Positions 51,368-60,387 of a stretch of DNA of 64,000 nt are shown here, piece after piece. The notes under the pieces were generated by a model. The model was not told the DNA's origin. It saw only the letters and a list, made by a program, of their open reading frames with translations, and ran no database searches. Position 1 is the first letter of the stretch. Each line of letters starts with the position of its first letter. The stretch is from Pseudocoprococcus catus (lineage in GTDB: Bacteria > Bacillota > Clostridia > Lachnospirales > Lachnospiraceae), in assembly GCF_019734885.1 (NCBI RefSeq), contig NZ_JAAXCM010000020.1, positions 210,800 to 274,799 of the forward strand. Reading direction: 5' to 3'. The position numbers and the translations under genes are program-made.

Positions 51368-52276
51368 ATGCGTAAGAAAATAAAACAATATGTATCAATG
51401 CTGATGGTTATGTTGATGGCAATATCTGCCGTTGTGTTCTGCGGTGCAGAAAAAGCCTATGCCGGAAGTTTTTCGGGCGGCTATATATCGTTAGGGGCCG
51501 ATCTTACCAGTGATGAGAAGGCGAAGGTGCTGGCGCTTTTCGGTGTAGATGAGAAGGATCTTGATAATTATAAAGTGGTTTATGTCACGAATCAGGAAGA
51601 ACATCAGTATCTTGACAGCTATATTTCAAGTTCACAGATTGGAAATCAAGCCTGGTCCTCTGTATTGATCACGGAAGGCAAGAAAGGCAGCGGCATCAAT
51701 GTGACAACAAAGAATGTTATTTACTGTACAACAGGTATGTATGCCAATGCACTGGCAACGGCAGGGGTGGAAGATGTGAATGTTGTAGTAGCCGGTCCTT
51801 TCAATGTATCCGGTACAGCTGCATTGGTAGGTGCATTAAAAGCTTATTCAGAGATGACAGGTGAGACTGTGGATGAAGATGTTGTGGATGCGGCTGTGGA
51901 TGAAATGGTGACAACAGGAAGTCTTGAGGATGGCACGGATGCGGACAATGAAAAGATTGAAGGCATGGTTGCTTATCTGAAAGAGCAGATTGCCAATAGT
52001 GACAATAAAGATAAAGATCTGGATCAGATTATCAATGATGCAGCCAATAAGTTTGAGATCACATTGAATGAAGATCAGTTTAATCAGCTGAAATCACTTC
52101 TGGAAAAATTAGGTGGACTTCATCTTGATCTGGGCTCTTTGAAGAGTCAGGCTCAGGCAGCCTATGATACGTTGAAGGACATGGGGTTTGATATCAGTAA
52201 GATCCACATCGATACAGAAGAAGCAAGAGGCCTTCTTCAGCAGATTATAGAGACAATTAAGGGATGGTTTAATTAA
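51368..52276 (+). CDS. DUF1002 secreted protein
   Basis: A 302-residue protein with a signal peptide (MRKKIKQ basic start, hydrophobic core about residues 10-25, likely cleavage near AYAGS at residue 33) and a DUF1002 body (about residues 40-260: FGVDEKDLDNYKVVYVTNQEE and VVAGPFNVSGTAALVGALKAY). The family is common in Firmicutes and has no known function; in Bacillus a member is YpuA. GGAGG precedes the ATG. It sits between rpmF and plsX, which are usually adjacent, and is separated from rpmF by a terminator and 200 bases. Confidence 0.85.
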   Translation: MRKKIKQYVSMLMVMLMAISAVVFCGAEKAYAGSFSGGYISLGADLTSDEKAKVLALFGVDEKDLDNYKVVYVTNQEEHQYLDSYISSSQIGNQAWSSVLITEGKKGSGINVTTKNVIYCTTGMYANALATAGVEDVNVVVAGPFNVSGTAALVGALKAYSEMTGETVDEDVVDAAVDEMVTTGSLEDGTDADNEKIEGMVAYLKEQIANSDNKDKDLDQIINDAANKFEITLNEDQFNQLKSLLEKLGGLHLDLGSLKSQAQAAYDTLKDMGFDISKIHIDTEEARGLLQQIIETIKGWFN

Positions 52277-52294
52277 ACAGGAAGGAAATAGGCA

Positions 52295-53344
52295 ATGAGT
52301 GAATTGGTAAGAGTGGCTGTAGACGCCATGGGCGGTGACAATGCACCTGAAGCAGTTGTACAGGGTGTAGTGGACGCATTGAATGCAAGTAAGGAAATCG
52401 AAGTACTGTTGGTGGGTGATCAGAAAACAGTTGAAAAGTGTCTGGCAGGGGCACAGTATGACAAGGAACGGCTTCAGGTGATTCATGCATCTGAAGTGAT
52501 CACGAATAATGAAGCACCGACGGTTGCCATCAAGAAGAAGAAAGATTCTTCTATTGTTGTCTCACAGAGACTTGTCAGGGAAGGAAAAGCAGATGCATTT
52601 GTTTCTGCGGGAAGTACAGGCGCAGTACTTGTGGGAAGTCAGGTGCTGATCGGACGTATCAGAGGGATTGAGAGACCGGCACTGGCACCGCTGATCCCGA
52701 CAACAAAAGGTTTTTCTTTGCTGATTGACTGTGGTGCCAATGTGGATGCGAAGCCTTCCAATCTGGTGCAATTTGCAAAAATGGGTTCTATCTATATGGA
52801 GAATATTATGGGCCGGAAGAATCCGCGCGTCGCTATTGTCAATATCGGTATTGAAGAGGAAAAGGGCAATGCCCTTGTCAAACAGACGTATCCGCTTTTA
52901 AAGGAATGCAAAGATATTAATTTTATCGGCAGTATTGAAGCACGCGAGATTCCAAATGGCTATGCGGATGTCATTGTCTGTGAAGCCTTTGTGGGCAATG
53001 TTATTCTGAAGATGTATGAAGGGGTGGCCGGTGCATTGATGGGCAAGGTCAAGGAAACGATGATGTCTTCTTTGAAAACGAAGATTGGTGCACTTCTTAT
53101 TAAAAAGGATTTGAAGAAAACATTAAAAGCCTTTGATGCATCTGCATACGGCGGTGCGCCGATGCTGGGACTGAAAGGACTGGTGGTGAAGAGCCATGGC
53201 AGTTCTAATGCCAAAGAAATCAAACAGTCTGTTTTACAGTGCATTGCATTTAAGCAGCAGAACATTTCGGGAAAGATTGCTGAGACAATTACAATAGACA
53301 AAAAAACGACGGCAGGATCAGAGGAAAAACCGGCGGCTGAATAG
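52295..53344 (+). CDS. plsX: Phosphate acyltransferase PlsX
   Basis: A 349-residue PlsX, which turns acyl-ACP into acyl-phosphate, the first step of phospholipid synthesis with PlsY. The N-terminal VAVDAMGGDNAPE, the middle SAGSTGAVLVGSQ and the C-terminal EAFVGNVILKMYEG are complete. It starts 18 bases after DUF1002. In many Firmicutes acpP lies between plsX and rnc; here rnc follows after only 36 bases, so the acyl carrier protein must be encoded elsewhere. Confidence 0.96.
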   Translation: MSELVRVAVDAMGGDNAPEAVVQGVVDALNASKEIEVLLVGDQKTVEKCLAGAQYDKERLQVIHASEVITNNEAPTVAIKKKKDSSIVVSQRLVREGKADAFVSAGSTGAVLVGSQVLIGRIRGIERPALAPLIPTTKGFSLLIDCGANVDAKPSNLVQFAKMGSIYMENIMGRKNPRVAIVNIGIEEEKGNALVKQTYPLLKECKDINFIGSIEAREIPNGYADVIVCEAFVGNVILKMYEGVAGALMGKVKETMMSSLKTKIGALLIKKDLKKTLKAFDASAYGGAPMLGLKGLVVKSHGSSNAKEIKQSVLQCIAFKQQNISGKIAETITIDKKTTAGSEEKPAAE

Positions 53345-53380
53345 AAAACGCTATTTTACAGAACAGGAAGAGGGAGAAGA

Positions 53381-54082
53381 ATGGCAAATCATACATTATT
53401 AAAAGAGCTGCAGCAAAAAATAGATTATCAGTTTAAAGATGAAAACCTGCTGTTTACAGCGGTAACCCATAGCTCTTATGCTAATGAACACAAACTGCAT
53501 AAGATCCATCATAATGAGCGTCTGGAGTTTCTGGGTGATGCAGTACTTGAGATTGTATCCAGTGATTTTTTGTTTAAGAATTTCCCGGATATGGCAGAGG
53601 GGCAGATGAGCAAGAAGAGAGCCAGTCTTGTCTGCGAGCCGACACTGGCCTATTGTGCAAGACAGATTGGCCTTGGAAAATATCTGATGCTTGGCAAAGG
53701 TGAAGATATGGGAGGCGGCCGCAACAGAGACTCCATCTTGTCTGATGCACTGGAAGCCGTGATTGGTTCTATTTATCTTGACGGCGGCCTTAACAAGGCC
53801 AGCAAGTTTATTATGACCCATGTTTTAAATGATATTGAGCATAAGGCGATGTTCCAGGACAGCAAGACGATCTTGCAGGAGATACTGCAGAAGAACCACA
53901 GAGATCCAATCACTTATGAAGTGGTGGATATGAAAGGCCCGGAACATAACAGAATGTTCGTAATGCAGGTGAAGCTCGGGGATACCGTTATCGGACAGGG
54001 CAGCGGCAGAACGAAGCAGGCTGCCGGGCAGGAAGCGGCTTATCATGCGATCCTTGCATTGAAGAATCAGCAGGAACATTAG
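53381..54082 (+). CDS. rnc: Ribonuclease III
   Basis: A 233-residue RNase III that cleaves double-stranded RNA in rRNA and mRNA processing. The endonuclease signature ERLEFLGDAVLE lies near residue 44, with a second acidic site SDALEAVIGSIYLDGG near residue 118, and a C-terminal double-stranded RNA-binding domain (about residues 158-228, GSGRTKQAAGQEAAYHA). It is followed 10 bases later by smc. Its substrates may include the long fold-backs seen in this window, as speculation. Confidence 0.96.
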   Translation: MANHTLLKELQQKIDYQFKDENLLFTAVTHSSYANEHKLHKIHHNERLEFLGDAVLEIVSSDFLFKNFPDMAEGQMSKKRASLVCEPTLAYCARQIGLGKYLMLGKGEDMGGGRNRDSILSDALEAVIGSIYLDGGLNKASKFIMTHVLNDIEHKAMFQDSKTILQEILQKNHRDPITYEVVDMKGPEHNRMFVMQVKLGDTVIGQGSGRTKQAAGQEAAYHAILALKNQQEH

Positions 54083-54092
54083 AGGACAGTAT

Positions 54093-57000
54093 ATGTTTTT
54101 AAAAAGTATAGAGGTGCAGGGCTTTAAATCCTTTGCCAATAAGATGGTGTTTGAGTTTCATAAAGGCATTACGGGGATTGTAGGGCCTAACGGCAGCGGA
54201 AAGAGTAACGTAGCGGATGCCGTGCGCTGGGTACTTGGTGAACAAAGTGCCAAGCAGCTGCGCGGTTCCAGGATGGAAGATGTTATTTTTTCCGGTACTG
54301 AGAGCAGAAAGCCGCTGGGGTTTGCCTATGTGGCCATTACGCTGGACAATTCGGATCATCAGCTGGCAGTGGAATATGATACAGTGACTGTATCAAGGCG
54401 TGTCTATCGTTCCGGCGAGAGTGAATACAAGATTAATGGTCATAACTGCAGACTGAAGGACGTACAGGAACTGTTTTTTGATACAGGTATCGGCAAGGAA
54501 GGCTATTCTATTATCGGACAGGGGCAGATCGACAAGATTCTCAGCGGTAAACCGGAAGAGAGAAGAGAGCTTTTTGATGAAGCAGCAGGAATTGTCAAAT
54601 ATAAGCGTCGAAAAGCATTGACAGAGAAGAATCTGGCAGAGGAACAGCAGAATCTCAGCAGAGTGCGGGATATTTTGTATGAACTAGAGAAACAGGTGGG
54701 TCCCCTTGCAAAACAGAGTGAGACAGCCAGAATTTATCTCAAACACAGAGACACATTGAAGCAGTATGATGCCAATATGTATCTGATGTCTTTTTATCAG
54801 CTGAAGAAGGACAGTGCAGATATTGACGGTAAAATAGATATTGTCAGTGCACAGTTGAAAGATTCTCAGGAAAATTTTGAAAAGATCAAGAGTGCTTATG
54901 CAGAGATGGAAGCACTGATGGAGCAGTACGATCAGAAGATTGCCGAGGATCAGGAGGTCTGCAATCAACAGGCATTGGAGAAGCAGCGGCTGGAAGGCAC
55001 CAGGAATGTTTTTGTATCAAAACTGGAAGGTATTGCCGGTAAGGAAGAGCAGTTTGATATGCTGATCGAAGATGCACAGAAAAGCCTTGGGGAGAAGCAG
55101 CAGCTCTTAGAAGACAATAAAAAGGAACTGGAGACACTGGAAGAAGAGCTGAAGCATCTTGAGCAGCACAAGAACAGTTCTGAAGAAGAACTGCATGCGA
55201 TGTCCGGCATGGTGACATCCCTGAGGGAACGGATTGATTCACAGAATAGTGATATTATCGAATTTCTGAATGAAACAGCGAATATAAAAGGACGTATGCA
55301 GCGTTATGAGACGATGCAGGAACAGACGCAGATCAGACAGTCCGAGTTGGATCAGAAGCTGATTGCTCTTCAGAGTGAAGAATCTTCAGAAGGCGAGCTG
55401 GTAGAAGCCTTCAAAAAGGAAGCACAGGGCGTTGCTATAGAGCTTGAGAGAATTCAGGCAGAACAGGCGGCCTGCAAAAAAAGAGCAGCAAAGATTTCGG
55501 ATGATCTGATGAAATGCAGAGATGCTTTTAATGCAGCAGAGAAATCTTTCCACGAGGAATCTGCACGCTATCAGACACTGAAGAATATTACAGAGCGTTA
55601 TGATGGTTACGGCGTCAGTATTCGTAAGATCATGGAACGAAAGAATGATTACAAAGGCATCATTGGTGTTGTGGCAGATATTATCCATGTCAGCAAAGAA
55701 TATGAAATTGCCATTGAGACAGCTCTCGGCGGCAGTATTTCCAATATTGTAACGGATGATGAACAGACGGCCAAGAACATGATCCGGTTCCTGAAGACAA
55801 ATCGTTTTGGACGTGCAACTTTCCTGCCGTTGACGAGTATCCGGGGACGCAGGGCGGACAATGCTGACAGAATCTGCAGTGAAGCAGGTGTGATCGGCCT
55901 GGCCAGCGACCTGATTAAGGTGGAACGTCAGTTTGACAATCTGGCAGATTATCTTCTGGGCAGAGTTTTTATCGTTGATCAAATTGACAATGCCCTTGCC
56001 CTGGCAAAAAAATATCGGTATTCCCTGAGAATTGTTACGCTTGAAGGAGAATCCTTAAATCCCGGCGGTTCATTGTCCGGTGGTGCTTATAAGAATACAG
56101 GCAATTTGCTTGGACGGCATCGAGAAATGGAGGAATTGCAAAAACATGTGGAAAGCCTTCGCAAAGAGGGAGCTTCATTGAAACAGCAGATCAATCAGTT
56201 GCAGTCAGATAAAGAAAGCAATAAGGCAGCCATAGAGAAGAATACCGCCGAAGAGTCAAAGCTGACGCTGCATCAGAATACGGTGCGTCTCCGCCTGAAA
56301 CAGGTGGATGAAAGCCGTGGTGAACATGCAAAATCTATACAGGATATCAGTCGGGAGACAGCGCAGATTAAAGCGCAGCAGGAACAAATCAGACAGTTTA
56401 AGCAGCAGCTGGCTCAGCAGCTGACTGAACTTGAGACAAAAAAGAAGAATGCAGAGGCACTTACTGCATCTTTGACAGCAAAGCTGGAGGAAATTTCTGA
56501 GCAGGAGCGAAACTTCAATAATCAGACTGCAGATATGCGGATTCATTATGCCAATCAGGTACAGAAGAAAGCTTTTATCAGGAAGACTATTGAACAGAAT
56601 CGCAGTGAGGGCCAACATCTTCAGCAAAAACTGACAGATTATCATGAACAGAAGGCAGCTTTCGGAAAGGAAAAGACTGAGATCCGTGAACAGATAGAAA
56701 AAACGGATACACAGATTGCTGCGGTGATGGAGAAAATGACAGAGAGTCAGTCCATCCTTCAGCAAAAAACGGATGAACGCAGCCAATATGCCGTGGAGCA
56801 TAAATCATTTTTTGCGAAGCGTGAAGAATTATCAGAAACGATCAGCCGGTTGGACAGAGAACAGTTCAGGCTGGGAAGTCAGAAAGAAAAACTGGAAGAG
56901 AACCGCAGTCAGCTCAGCAGCTATATGTGGGAGGAATATGGTCTGACCTATCAGACAGCAAGAGAATTGTCAGATGATGAATTGCAGACATTGCCGCTTT

Positions 57001-57659
57001 CAAAATTGAAAAAGATGGCATCCGACATTAAGGGTGAGATTAAAGCACTGGGCAATGTCAATGTCAATGCTATTGAAGAATACAAGGCAGTGGCTGAACG
57101 GTATGAGACCATGAAGACTCAGCATGATGACATGGTGGAAGCTGAAGGTAAACTTGCGAGTATTATTGAAGATTTGAATATTTCCATGCAGAAGCAGTTT
57201 CAGGAGAAGTTTATGCAGATCCGCAAAGAATTTGATCGTATATTCAAATTACTTTTCGGAGGCGGCAAGGGAACCCTTGAACTGGCAGACCCGGAAAATC
57301 TTCTGGAGACAGGTGTTATTATTACGGCACAGCCGCCGGGTAAAAAATTACAGAATATGATGCAGTTATCCGGTGGAGAGAAAGCGTTGACGGCGATCGC
57401 ACTGCTATTTGCTATTCAGAGTTTGAAACCATCACCCTTCTGCCTGCTGGATGAAATTGAGGCGGCACTTGATGATGCCAATGTCAAGCGCTTTGCAGAG
57501 TACCTGCACAATCTGACAAAGGACACACAGTTTATTGTAATTACTCACAGACGGGGAACGATGAATACAGCGGATGTCCTTTATGGTATTACCATGCAGG
57601 AAAAGGGTGTTTCCACTCTGGTTTCTGTAAATCTGATAGAAAATGAATTAGGAAAATAA
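54093..57659 (+). CDS. smc: Chromosome segregation protein SMC
   Basis: A full-length 1188-residue SMC, the ATPase of the condensin complex that organises and separates chromosomes. Walker [10 protein letters not shown] at residues 31-39, a first coiled coil (about 170-500), a hinge domain (about 520-640, [14 protein letters not shown] onward), a second coiled coil, and the C-terminal head with signature LSGGEKAL and Walker [13 protein letters not shown]. The rnc-smc-ftsY order is conserved in Firmicutes. The kleisin genes scpA/scpB are not in the window. Confidence 0.98.
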   Translation: MFLKSIEVQGFKSFANKMVFEFHKGITGIVGPNGSGKSNVADAVRWVLGEQSAKQLRGSRMEDVIFSGTESRKPLGFAYVAITLDNSDHQLAVEYDTVTVSRRVYRSGESEYKINGHNCRLKDVQELFFDTGIGKEGYSIIGQGQIDKILSGKPEERRELFDEAAGIVKYKRRKALTEKNLAEEQQNLSRVRDILYELEKQVGPLAKQSETARIYLKHRDTLKQYDANMYLMSFYQLKKDSADIDGKIDIVSAQLKDSQENFEKIKSAYAEMEALMEQYDQKIAEDQEVCNQQALEKQRLEGTRNVFVSKLEGIAGKEEQFDMLIEDAQKSLGEKQQLLEDNKKELETLEEELKHLEQHKNSSEEELHAMSGMVTSLRERIDSQNSDIIEFLNETANIKGRMQRYETMQEQTQIRQSELDQKLIALQSEESSEGELVEAFKKEAQGVAIELERIQAEQAACKKRAAKISDDLMKCRDAFNAAEKSFHEESARYQTLKNITERYDGYGVSIRKIMERKNDYKGIIGVVADIIHVSKEYEIAIETALGGSISNIVTDDEQTAKNMIRFLKTNRFGRATFLPLTSIRGRRADNADRICSEAGVIGLASDLIKVERQFDNLADYLLGRVFIVDQIDNALALAKKYRYSLRIVTLEGESLNPGGSLSGGAYKNTGNLLGRHREMEELQKHVESLRKEGASLKQQINQLQSDKESNKAAIEKNTAEESKLTLHQNTVRLRLKQVDESRGEHAKSIQDISRETAQIKAQQEQIRQFKQQLAQQLTELETKKKNAEALTASLTAKLEEISEQERNFNNQTADMRIHYANQVQKKAFIRKTIEQNRSEGQHLQQKLTDYHEQKAAFGKEKTEIREQIEKTDTQIAAVMEKMTESQSILQQKTDERSQYAVEHKSFFAKREELSETISRLDREQFRLGSQKEKLEENRSQLSSYMWEEYGLTYQTARELSDDELQTLPLSKLKKMASDIKGEIKALGNVNVNAIEEYKAVAERYETMKTQHDDMVEAEGKLASIIEDLNISMQKQFQEKFMQIRKEFDRIFKLLFGGGKGTLELADPENLLETGVIITAQPPGKKLQNMMQLSGGEKALTAIALLFAIQSLKPSPFCLLDEIEAALDDANVKRFAEYLHNLTKDTQFIVITHRRGTMNTADVLYGITMQEKGVSTLVSVNLIENELGK

Positions 57660-57670
57660 GGAGGCAGTTT

Positions 57671-58609
57671 ATGTCTGAAGAAAAGAAAGGCTTTTTTTCA
57701 CGTCTTGTGGAAGGGCTGACAAAAACAAGAAATAATATTATGTCCGGTTTTGATGCTATTTTCTCCGGTTTCTCCAGCATCGATGAAGATTTTTATGAGG
57801 AGCTGGAAGAAGTGCTTGTGATGGCGGATCTTGGGATCCATACGACAGAGAATATCATTGAGGAGCTGAAAAAGAAAGTCAAAGAACAGCATATTAAGGA
57901 ACCTCAGGCATGCAAGCAGCTGCTGGCAGATACAATCAAGGAACAGATGCGGGTTGATGAGGATGCGTATGCCTTTGAACATCAGACATCCGTTGTACTG
58001 GTGATCGGTGTCAATGGCGTCGGTAAGACAACAACCATTGGCAAACTGGCAGGACAGTACAAAAAAGCCGGCAGGAAAGTTGTTCTGGCAGCGGCCGATA
58101 CATTCAGAGCTGCAGCCATTGAACAGCTGACAGAATGGTCACATAGAGCTGGTGTGGATATCATTGCCGGCCAGGAAGGTTCTGATCCTGCATCTGTGAT
58201 TTATGATGCCATTGCAGCAGCCAAAGCAAGAAAAGCTGACATTCTTTTATGTGATACGGCAGGCCGACTGCACAACAAGAAGAATCTTATGGAAGAGCTT
58301 AAGAAAATCAACCGTATCATTGAGCGGGAATATCCGGAAGCTTATCGTGAGAACCTAATCGTACTGGATGGTACAACCGGCCAGAATGCCCTTGTACAGG
58401 CAAAACAGTTTAAAGAAACAGCAGACATTACAGGTATTGTGCTGACAAAACTGGACGGTACTGCAAAAGGCGGTATTGCCATTGCCATTCAGGCAGAACT
58501 TGGTGTACCAGTGAAATATATCGGAATCGGTGAAAAAATCGAAGACCTCCAGAAATTCGACACAGATTCTTTCGTCGATGCCCTTTTTACATCGGCAGAA
58601 GAAAAGTAG
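57671..58609 (+). CDS. ftsY: Signal recognition particle receptor FtsY
   Basis: A 312-residue FtsY, the SRP receptor GTPase that docks ribosomes making membrane proteins. The short N-terminal region (MSEEKKGFFSRLVEGLTKTRNN), helical N domain and G domain are present: G1 GVNGVGKTTT near residue 113, DTAGRLHN (G3), LTKLDGTAKGG (G4/G5). There is no long acidic A domain, as in most Gram-positive FtsY. AGGAGG precedes the ATG. Its stop codon is the first base of a long fold-back. Confidence 0.97.
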   Translation: MSEEKKGFFSRLVEGLTKTRNNIMSGFDAIFSGFSSIDEDFYEELEEVLVMADLGIHTTENIIEELKKKVKEQHIKEPQACKQLLADTIKEQMRVDEDAYAFEHQTSVVLVIGVNGVGKTTTIGKLAGQYKKAGRKVVLAAADTFRAAAIEQLTEWSHRAGVDIIAGQEGSDPASVIYDAIAAAKARKADILLCDTAGRLHNKKNLMEELKKINRIIEREYPEAYRENLIVLDGTTGQNALVQAKQFKETADITGIVLTKLDGTAKGGIAIAIQAELGVPVKYIGIGEKIEDLQKFDTDSFVDALFTSAEEK

Positions 58610-58739
58610 CGTGCGGTCTATAAACATCAGATAAATTAGATTTAAACGGTGACTGTTAACACAGGTGCTGGCAGCGAGAGCGGCCTGTGATGAACAGTCA
58701 CCGTTTAAATCTAATGATTAATGATTATAGACCGCATGC
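58609..58739 (+). other. Long 3'-UTR fold-back F, after ftsY
   Basis: A 15-bp outer stem (58609-58623 with 58725-58739, one G-U pair in plus-strand RNA), an internal loop, then a perfect 23-bp stem (58635-58657 with 58693-58715), then a six-base-pair stem (58660-58665 with 58684-58689) and a small tip. The sequence after it, CTCTTTATCTT, is not a proper U-tract. It begins at the last base of the ftsY stop codon. Confidence 0.8.
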
Positions 58740-58781
58740 CTCTTTATCTTCAGAAAAATGTCAGAGTTTTATCAAGAAATC

Positions 58782-58829
58782 TTTAGAATTCATTAAGGCT
58801 GGCTGAAGTGTTATTTTATAGGATATAAG
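58782..58829 (+). promoter_or_regulatory. Probable dlt promoter with TTAAGG-type half-sites
   Basis: Possible -10 boxes are TATAGG (58817-58822), TAGGAT (58819-58824) or TATAAG (58824-58829), but no -35 box fits. TTTAGA (58782-58787) and TTAAGG (58793-58798), 11 bases apart, reach the -35 position, in the same arrangement as upstream of the first two-component system (4289-4332). Activation by an OmpR-type regulator is inferred. Confidence 0.4.
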
Positions 58830-58857
58830 AACAGGAAAGGAGTTGGTACCTGAAAGA

Positions 58858-60387
58858 ATGAGCAGAATGAGAAATATATTAGAATATTTGGAAGAAAGTA
58901 CAGAACGATTCCCGGAGAAAACAGCTGTGACGGATGGTATCTGTGCTTATAATTATAGAGAGCTGTCGATGCGATCCAGAAGAATCGGGAGTGCAGTTGC
59001 TGCCCGCTGTAAGCAGGAACAACCGGTTGCTGTTCTGGCTGAGAAAGGGGCAGATACGCTGGCTGTTTTTCTTGGGATTGTTCAGGCTGGCTGTTTTTAT
59101 GTTCTGATGAACCCTGAACTTCCTCTGGCCAGATTGGAACAGGTGCAGCAGGTTCTTCAATCAGAATATATTGTGACGGACAGAGAGCATCGGGAACTGG
59201 CTGCTCAGATCCTGGATGAGGACAGGGTTCTTCTGGTGGAAGATCTGGCAGATACAGAAGTGAATGATATACTGCTGACAGGGAGAAGAGAAAAATCGAT
59301 TGATACAGCTCCGCTGTATGCAAATTTCACATCCGGTTCCACGGGACAGCCGAAGGGTGTCGTAGTCAGCCATCGAAGTGTCTTGGATTTTATCGATATT
59401 TTTACGGAATTGTTTGGTATAACATCGGAGGATCGAATCGGCAATCAGGCACCGTTCGATTTCGATGTATCCGTCAAAGATATTTATTCTTCGCTGAAAA
59501 TGGGAGCGACACTTGTGATTGTACCGAAGCAGTTATTTTCACAGCCGGCACCGCTGCTTGATTATCTTTGCGATAACGAAGTGACAGTAATGATCTGGGC
59601 AGTATCCGCATTATGTCTGATCAGTATTTTTCATGGGTTGGATTACCGGACACCTGAGAGCGTCAGAAAAGTATTGTTCAGTGGGGAAGTGATGCCGCCG
59701 AAGCATTTGAAAGCCTGGATGGAGCATTTGCCGGAAGCGGATTTTATTAATTTATATGGTCCGACGGAGATCACATGCAATTGTACATATCACAGGATTG
59801 ACAGAAACAGAGATTATTCTGAAGGTGTACCTGTGGGTTGTGCTTTCCCGAATGAACATGTTTTCCTTCTGGATGACAATAATCAGGAGGTAACAAAGCC
59901 GGGGATCGCCGGTGAAATCTGTGTCCGGGGAACGGCGCTGGCTCTTGGTTATTATCGGATGCCGGAACAGACGGCAGAGCACTTTGTACAGAATCCGCTA
60001 AATCACTGTTATCCGGAACTGATTTACAGAACAGGAGATCTCGGACGCTATAACGAACAGGGAGAAATCCTTTTCGGAGGCAGAAAAGACTACCAGGTTA
60101 AATATATGGGACATCGAATTGAACTTGAGGAAATCGAACGTGCCATGGAGAATATTGAGGGCATCAGCAGAGCCTGCTGTATTTTTGATGAGAAAAAATC
60201 AAAACTGTATGGCTTTTATATGGGCGAAATGGAGAAAAAAGAACTGCATCATCTGATGAGCAGCAATTTACCGCCCTTTATGGTGCCGGGGGCTTTGAGA
60301 AAAGTAGAACAGATGCCTCTTACAAAGAACGGAAAGACAGACAGAAGAGCATTGATGGAGAAACACGCAAAGGGGGCGAGGTCATGA
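58858..60387 (+). CDS. dltA: DltA-like amino acid-carrier protein ligase
   Basis: A 509-residue adenylating enzyme of the DltA type, which activates an amino acid (D-alanine in standard systems) and loads it onto a carrier protein. Core motifs: FTSGSTGQPKG (about residue 157), NLYGPTE (about 298), YRTGDLGR (about 390), GRKDYQVKYMGHRIELEEIE and the C-terminal PLTKNGKTDRR with the catalytic Lys. The segment before the NLYGPTE motif reads FSGEVMPP where I recall standard DltA having FCGEVLP, so substrate choice may differ. Start set at ATG 58858; an AAAGGAG at 58836 is rather distant, and TTG at 58843 is too close to it. It overlaps the next gene by four bases. Confidence 0.82.
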   Translation: MSRMRNILEYLEESTERFPEKTAVTDGICAYNYRELSMRSRRIGSAVAARCKQEQPVAVLAEKGADTLAVFLGIVQAGCFYVLMNPELPLARLEQVQQVLQSEYIVTDREHRELAAQILDEDRVLLVEDLADTEVNDILLTGRREKSIDTAPLYANFTSGSTGQPKGVVVSHRSVLDFIDIFTELFGITSEDRIGNQAPFDFDVSVKDIYSSLKMGATLVIVPKQLFSQPAPLLDYLCDNEVTVMIWAVSALCLISIFHGLDYRTPESVRKVLFSGEVMPPKHLKAWMEHLPEADFINLYGPTEITCNCTYHRIDRNRDYSEGVPVGCAFPNEHVFLLDDNNQEVTKPGIAGEICVRGTALALGYYRMPEQTAEHFVQNPLNHCYPELIYRTGDLGRYNEQGEILFGGRKDYQVKYMGHRIELEEIERAMENIEGISRACCIFDEKKSKLYGFYMGEMEKKELHHLMSSNLPPFMVPGALRKVEQMPLTKNGKTDRRALMEKHAKGARS

